Of a stretch of DNA of 32,686 bases, positions 28,246-32,686 are shown one piece after another. Every line of letters begins with the position of its first letter. The first letter of the stretch is position 1. The DNA comes from Hyphomicrobiales bacterium (lineage in GTDB: Bacteria > Pseudomonadota > Alphaproteobacteria > Rhizobiales > Aestuariivirgaceae). The DNA is taken from the NCBI GenBank assembly GCA_016792865.1, contig JAEUMJ010000034.1, positions 1 to 32,686 of the forward strand. The letters run 5' to 3'. The translations under genes were made by a program, and so were the position numbers. The notes beneath the pieces were generated by a model. That model saw only the letters and a program-made list of their open reading frames with translations. It had not been told where the DNA came from and ran no database searches.

Positions 28246-28263
28246 CGGCGGCAAGGCAGCGTT
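28239..28263 (+). promoter_or_regulatory. Putative EcfG-type (general stress) promoter of ku-ligD
   Basis: GGAAC (28239-28243), 16 bases, then CGTT (28260-28263) exactly matches the alphaproteobacterial EcfG/RpoE2 consensus. It would give a leader of about 40 bases before ku. Control of ku/ligD genes by the general stress sigma factor is known in Sinorhizobium, which fits. Confidence 0.7.
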
Positions 28264-28310
28264 TCCCGAACTGGTTTCAACCTGTGATTCAGGATGCGTG
28301 AGGTGAAGTC

Positions 28311-29195
28311 ATGCCGGCAGGACGTCGTGCCTATTGGAAGGGATATCTGCGGTTGTCGCTGGTGTCGGTGGGAATCGAACTGTTCGACGCCGAGGAGAAG
28401 AAGGCACAGATCAGCTTCAACCAGATCCACAAGCCGACGGGGCGCCGCATCAACCATGTGAAGAGCGTACAGGGCGTGGGCCCGGTGCCGCGTGAGGAAA
28501 TCGTGTCCGGTTACGAGATCGACAAGGATCGCTACATCACGCTTGAACCTGATGAACTCGACGCCGTGAAGCTGGAGAGCAAGCGCACCATTGAGCTCAA
28601 CCGTTTCGCCCCCATGGAAGACGTGGATGCCCGTTTCGTCGAGCAGCCCTATTATGTGGTGCCCGCAGATGAGTATTCGGCTGAGGGCTATATGGTGATC
28701 CGCGAGGCGCTGGCGAAGACCGGTCGCGTGGGTCTTGGGCAGATGACGCATGGCGGCAAGGAACATCTGGTGGCAGTCAATGCGCTGGGAGACGGCCTGG
28801 TGCTCTATCGCCTGCGCTACGCCAACGAAGTGAAGGCGGCGGAGGAATTCTTCGGCGACCTTCCCCGCGGCAAGCTCGACAAGGAAATGGTCGATCTGGC
28901 AAGCGAACTGATCGAGCGGAAATCCGGGAACTTCGATCCCGACGATTACTCCGACAAATATGCGACCGAGCTGAAGAAGCTGATTGCACGCAAGGCGAAG
29001 GGCGAGCGGATCGTCGCCGCTCCGGAACCGGAACCCGCCTCCGGCAACGTGATCAATCTGATGGAAGCCTTGCGCAAGAGCCTCGGCGCCAAGGAGAGCG
29101 CACGCGAGGGCGATGAAAAGCGGGAAACCAGACCCAGGGCCTCATCGTCGCGCAGCAGGAAGCCGACCCGTTCCCACAGCCGCAAGGCGGGATGA
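28311..29195 (+). CDS. ku: Non-homologous end-joining protein Ku
   Basis: Bacterial Ku is a homodimeric ring that threads onto DNA double-strand breaks and recruits LigD. The 294 residues have the family N-terminus RAYWKGYLRLSLVSVGIELF (6-25), the KPTGRRINHVKSVQG block, GYEIDKDRYITLEPDEL and the FVEQPYYVVPAD core near residues 108-119. After the core (to about residue 235) comes a variable tail of about 60 residues ending in an Arg/Ser/Lys-rich stretch (RPRASSSRSRKPTRSHSRK), of the kind that aids DNA binding. The ATG has GAGGTGA upstream. It lies six bases before ligD, so the two are co-expressed. Confidence 0.96.
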   Translation: MPAGRRAYWKGYLRLSLVSVGIELFDAEEKKAQISFNQIHKPTGRRINHVKSVQGVGPVPREEIVSGYEIDKDRYITLEPDELDAVKLESKRTIELNRFAPMEDVDARFVEQPYYVVPADEYSAEGYMVIREALAKTGRVGLGQMTHGGKEHLVAVNALGDGLVLYRLRYANEVKAAEEFFGDLPRGKLDKEMVDLASELIERKSGNFDPDDYSDKYATELKKLIARKAKGERIVAAPEPEPASGNVINLMEALRKSLGAKESAREGDEKRETRPRASSSRSRKPTRSHSRKAG

Positions 29196-29201
29196 GGCAC
29201 G

Positions 29202-31820
29202 ATGGGTGCCGTCACGAAAAAACCCCGGAAAGCCGTCCGGACCAAGGCGCGCGTCAAGCCCGACCTCAGGCCCGACCTCAAGCCCTATCAGCGCAAGCGG
29301 GACTTTTCCCGGACCGCCGAACCGCCCGCAGCGCGGGGAAAGAAGACCGGCAACCGCTTCGTGGTGCAGAAGCATGATGCGCGGCGGCTCCATTTCGACC
29401 TGCGGCTGGAACTGGGCGGCGTGCTGAAAAGCTGGGCCGTCACCAAGGGACCGAGCATGCGCTCCGGCGTGCGTCGGCTTGCCGTGGAGACGGAGGACCA
29501 TCCCACGGGCTATATTGATTGGGAAGGCGTCATCCCGAAGGGCCAATATGGCGGCGGCACCATGATCGTGTGGGATCAGGGAACGTGGTCTGCGGACGAA
29601 GGCGATGCCGCACAGGCGCTGGCCGACGGCAAGCTGGTCTTCACGCTCAACGGCACCCGCCTCAAGGGCCGCTTCAACCTCGTGCGCATGAAGGACGAGG
29701 GAAAGCGCCACAACTGGCTGCTGATCAAGGGTAAGGACGAGTTTGCCCTTGTCGAGGGCGAGGCCGAACCGGCGGAGACGGAAACGTCCTCGCTCAAGTC
29801 CGGGCTTGCCAACAGCGACCTCGCGGCAGGTGCGCTTCGTCCGGATCACAAGGCGCGGGCTGCGAAGACGCGCAACGTCGCTGTCGCAAGCACCTCCGCG
29901 CTCCGCAAGGTGACGGGGGCCAAGGGCGGAATCCTCCCGCCCTTCGTGCCTCCCAGCCTCGCGCTCAGTGTCAGTGCGCCGCCCAGGGGCCGGGGCTGGA
30001 TTCACGAGATCAAGTTCGATGGATATCGCATGCAGGCCCGCATCGAAGGAAACGATGTGCAGTTGCTCACGCGCAAGGGGCTGGATTGGACACACCGCTT
30101 TCCGCCGATCGTGCGCCGCCTGGCGGAATTGCCGGTCGGTGCGGCGCTGATCGATGGCGAGGTCATCGTGCAGGACGCTTCGGGACATTCCAGTTTCAGC
30201 GGCTTGCAGGATGACCTGAAGGCAGGGCGGCACGATCGATTGAGCTATTGCATGTTCGATCTCCTCCATTGCAACGGCGTCGATCTCCGTGGTGCGGCCC
30301 TGAGTGAGCGGAAGCGCGTGTTGCAGGATATCATTGCGGCGGCGCCGCGCTCCTTCGCACTCCGCTTCAGCGACCACATCGGTGAGGAGACAAGCCGTAA
30401 CATCCTCTCGGAAGCCTGCCGCCTCGGCCTGGAAGGGATTGTCTCCAAGCGCTCCGACCTGCCCTATGTTTCCGGGAGAGGCGATCACTGGCAAAAATCG
30501 AAATGCAGCCTGCGGCAGGAATTCATCATCGTGGGTTTCGTGCGTTCGGAGGCGCAGCCGCGCGCCGTCGGATCGCTGGTGCTGGGCTATCACGAGAACG
30601 GCAAGCTGGTTCATGCGGGCCGGGCGGGAACGGGCCTCAACAGCAAGGAGGCAGCCTCGCTGGCAGAGCGGCTGGAAGGATTGCGGGCCGACATGCCATT
30701 GTTCTCGAATGTCGTTCCCGCCGCCTCGAAGAAAGGTGTCGTTTGGGTGAAACCCATCCTGGCGGCCGAAATCGAGTACCGGGGCTGGTCCTCGCAGGGC
30801 CTGTTGCGGCAGGCTGCGATCAAGGGCGTGCGTGAGGACAAGCCAACGGCGGAAATCGTTCTCGAAAAGGCCGAAGCGCCCCATGATGTTCCCGCCGATG
30901 CTTCTCCTGTAGGATCGGCACCGGCGAGGGCCGCGAAGGCGAAGAAGGCCGAGACCAGGAAGGCGGGCGCAAGCGTGGCAGATGTGACGCTCACTCATCC
31001 CGACAAGAAGCTGTGGGCCGATGCCGGCGTCACCAAACAGATGCTTGCCGACTACCATGCGCTAGTGGCCGACCGCATGCTGCCGCATGTGAAGGATCGT
31101 GTTCTTGCACTGCTGCGCTGCCCGGAGGGAACGGGCGGGCAGTGCTTCTTCGCCAAGCATGCATGGATGGGGACCAGCGAGCACATGCGCCTTGTCGATG
31201 TGGGAAGCGACAAGCCCATGCTTGCCATCGATGACCTGGGCGGCCTCATCCATCTCGTGCAGATGAACGTTCTGGAGATTCATGTCTGGGGTTCACATGT
31301 GGCGCATCTGGAAAAACCGGATTGGATGATCTTCGATCTCGATCCCTCTCCCTCGGTCTCCTGGGAGGTGCTGCGCGATGCGGCCCTTGAGGTGAAGGAC
31401 CGCCTGCACCGCCTGGGAATGGAGAGCTTCGTCAAGAGCACCGGCGGAAAGGGGCTTCATGTGGTGACGCCGCTCACCCCGGAGGCCACCTGGGACGAGG
31501 TCAAGGATTTCTCGAAAGCCTTCGCCATGGCGATGGTGCATGATGCGCCCAAGGACTACACCGCCGTCATCTCCAAGGCGCGGCGCAAGGGCAAGATCCT
31601 GATCGACTACTTGCGGAACGGGCGCGGCGCCACCGCGGTGGCTCCCTATTCGACGCGGGCGAGAGCCGGTGCGCCGGTCGCAATGCCCATTCCGTGGAGC
31701 GCCCTGAAAGGAGAGCGGCCTCACTTTTCCGTGGCCGCCATCCTGAAGGCAGGCAGGTTGCCCGATGACCCATGGGTGGAGATCACGCGGCTGAAGCAGA
31801 AGCTGCCCAAGCTGCGCTGA
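29202..31820 (+). CDS. ligD: Multifunctional DNA ligase D (phosphoesterase-ligase-polymerase)
   Basis: LigD trims, fills and seals broken ends brought together by Ku. The 872 residues carry, in order, a 3'-phosphoesterase domain (about 45-190; FVVQKHDARRLHFDLRLEL and the histidine in ETEDHPTGYIDWEG), an ATP-dependent ligase domain (about 245-560) with adenylated lysine K271 in EIKFDGYR, motif IDGEVIV, GLEGIVSKR and WQKSKC, then after a Lys/Ala-rich linker (about 565-590) a primase-polymerase domain (about 595-870) with the metal-binding DLDPS. This PE-LIG-POL order is that of Pseudomonas LigD. A basic N-terminal stretch of about 40 residues precedes the first domain. The stop is two bases from the convergent glpD stop. 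Confidence 0.96.
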   Translation: MGAVTKKPRKAVRTKARVKPDLRPDLKPYQRKRDFSRTAEPPAARGKKTGNRFVVQKHDARRLHFDLRLELGGVLKSWAVTKGPSMRSGVRRLAVETEDHPTGYIDWEGVIPKGQYGGGTMIVWDQGTWSADEGDAAQALADGKLVFTLNGTRLKGRFNLVRMKDEGKRHNWLLIKGKDEFALVEGEAEPAETETSSLKSGLANSDLAAGALRPDHKARAAKTRNVAVASTSALRKVTGAKGGILPPFVPPSLALSVSAPPRGRGWIHEIKFDGYRMQARIEGNDVQLLTRKGLDWTHRFPPIVRRLAELPVGAALIDGEVIVQDASGHSSFSGLQDDLKAGRHDRLSYCMFDLLHCNGVDLRGAALSERKRVLQDIIAAAPRSFALRFSDHIGEETSRNILSEACRLGLEGIVSKRSDLPYVSGRGDHWQKSKCSLRQEFIIVGFVRSEAQPRAVGSLVLGYHENGKLVHAGRAGTGLNSKEAASLAERLEGLRADMPLFSNVVPAASKKGVVWVKPILAAEIEYRGWSSQGLLRQAAIKGVREDKPTAEIVLEKAEAPHDVPADASPVGSAPARAAKAKKAETRKAGASVADVTLTHPDKKLWADAGVTKQMLADYHALVADRMLPHVKDRVLALLRCPEGTGGQCFFAKHAWMGTSEHMRLVDVGSDKPMLAIDDLGGLIHLVQMNVLEIHVWGSHVAHLEKPDWMIFDLDPSPSVSWEVLRDAALEVKDRLHRLGMESFVKSTGGKGLHVVTPLTPEATWDEVKDFSKAFAMAMVHDAPKDYTAVISKARRKGKILIDYLRNGRGATAVAPYSTRARAGAPVAMPIPWSALKGERPHFSVAAILKAGRLPDDPWVEITRLKQKLPKLR

Positions 31821-31822
31821 CC

Positions 31823-32686
31823 TCAGGCGGCCTGTTCCGGCCTTGTGTTCGTGATGCTGCGCCGGGCCATCTCGGCTTCGGCAAAGGCCATTTCCGCCTG
31901 CTTGCGCTTGTCGTTCCAAGCCAATGTCCTTGCAGCAATTTCTGCCGTTTCAGAGATCACGTCCGGCGTGAGCAGGCCTTCCATCGTGATGGCGGTCCGG
32001 CGCAGCAGGAGGTCAGCCAGGCGGCGGACCTGCTCCGTCCGGCAGATATGGATGATCTCGCCCACGCAATAGCCAGGGAGCAAGCGAAGTGCGGTGCGCC
32101 CCTCGCCGGAAAGATCGGCTTTCAGCGCCATGACCGACGTTCCGTAACGGTCGAACAGGATGCCCGCCCGGTCGGCGGAAACATCGAGTTCCCGCGCCAG
32201 GCGCTCGACGAAGGCCATGCGGGTCGCTTCATCCTGCGGATAGTTGCGGCCTCCGCCGATCGGCATGTCTGCGGTCGTCACCGTGCGTGGCTTGCCGAGG
32301 TGCGTGAGAACGGCATCGGCGCTTTGCTCGGAAAAGGCGCGATGGGTTGTCCACTTTCCGCCGATGAGCGACAGCACGGGAATGGCGGTGCCGGGCAGGG
32401 TGTCGCGACCGATGGCATGGTCGCGGGTGACCGCGCCGATGTCCTTTCCCTCGGCGCGCGGCAAGGGGCGGACGCCGCAATAGGTGAGCACGACCTCGTC
32501 GCGGCTGACCGGAATGCCGGGCAGGATCTGGCGAACGGCATCGAGCAGATAGTCGGCTTCCTCGGTGCTGCAGTGGGCAAGGTCAGGATCCTTGATGGCG
32601 ATGTCGGTCGAACCCACCAGCACGTTGCCGAAGAACGGATAGACGAGATTGAAGCGGCCATCGCGCGTGCCGAAGTACAGCATGCG
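31823..32686 (-). CDS. glpD: Aerobic glycerol-3-phosphate dehydrogenase, C-terminal part (partial)
   Basis: GlpD is the membrane-bound FAD enzyme that oxidises glycerol-3-phosphate to dihydroxyacetone phosphate and feeds electrons to quinone. The frame runs off the right end of the window, so the N-terminal FAD-binding half is missing; about 287 residues of a usual 500 or so are seen. Recognisable pieces are RFNLVYPFFGNVLVGSTDIA, the GGKWTTHRAFSEQSAD motif that contacts FAD, and the C-terminal helical domain with EVGEIIHICRTEQ-like CVGEIIHICRTEQVRRLADLLLRRT. No glp regulator or transporter is visible. Confidence 0.93.
   Translation of the reverse strand, partial: RMLYFGTRDGRFNLVYPFFGNVLVGSTDIAIKDPDLAHCSTEEADYLLDAVRQILPGIPVSRDEVVLTYCGVRPLPRAEGKDIGAVTRDHAIGRDTLPGTAIPVLSLIGGKWTTHRAFSEQSADAVLTHLGKPRTVTTADMPIGGGRNYPQDEATRMAFVERLARELDVSADRAGILFDRYGTSVMALKADLSGEGRTALRLLPGYCVGEIIHICRTEQVRRLADLLLRRTAITMEGLLTPDVISETAEIAARTLAWNDKRKQAEMAFAEAEMARRSITNTRPEQAA

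Overview
The window reads as high-GC alphaproteobacterial chromosome, probably from the order Hyphomicrobiales or a relative, in an anoxygenic phototroph that makes bacteriochlorophyll with oxygen present. The evidence is the classic bchH-bchL-bchM-lhaA-puhABC-acsF-puhE-hemA gene order, an oxygen-dependent AcsF cyclase, ALA synthase of the C4 type, a Ku/LigD repair pair behind an alphaproteobacterial general-stress-type promoter, and a glutathione-dependent formaldehyde pathway. The species cannot be named from the sequence. No tRNA, rRNA, CRISPR array, insertion sequence or phage gene was seen, and no gene-free stretch exceeds 300 bases.

1-10290 is the right half of a photosynthesis gene cluster, all on the + strand. 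Most junctions are stop/start overlaps of the ATGA or TGATG type, so it is likely one superoperon. It encodes steps from ALA to chlorophyllide (hemA, bchH, bchM, acsF, bchL), the reaction-centre H subunit (puhA) and assembly factors (lhaA, puhB, puhC, puhE), plus a conserved 100-residue protein of unknown function. It ends in a run of hairpins at 10291-10426.

10453-14407 holds a divergent histidinol-dehydrogenase-family gene followed by a NitT/TauT-type ABC importer (binding protein, permease, ATPase). 14414-15451 is a zinc alcohol dehydrogenase on the - strand. 15527-20424 is a LuxR-type regulator translationally coupled to a polyamine-type ABC importer, with a strong intrinsic terminator after the binding-protein gene. 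A calcineurin-like phosphoesterase (20551-21327) converges on a gene for a degenerate cyclic-nucleotide-binding domain.

21948-23781 (- strand) is the formaldehyde pair adhC-gfa; the Gfa protein carries an unusual lysine/alanine-rich N-terminal tail. 23921-26871 is a molybdate module: a single-domain ModE-like regulator facing modABC, with a Mo-box-like dyad in front of modA. 26995-28002 is a Gfo/Idh oxidoreductase. 27993-28196 is a small single-helix membrane protein, divergent from ku-ligD (28311-31820); between them a 14-bp palindrome supplies GGAAC -35 elements in both directions. The window ends inside glpD on the - strand.

The most interesting items are the histidinol-dehydrogenase paralogue with two zinc-ligand positions changed beside a sulfonate/nitrate-type importer, the bidirectional stress-type promoter at ku, and the tailed Gfa. 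I did not find a clearly new multi-gene system.
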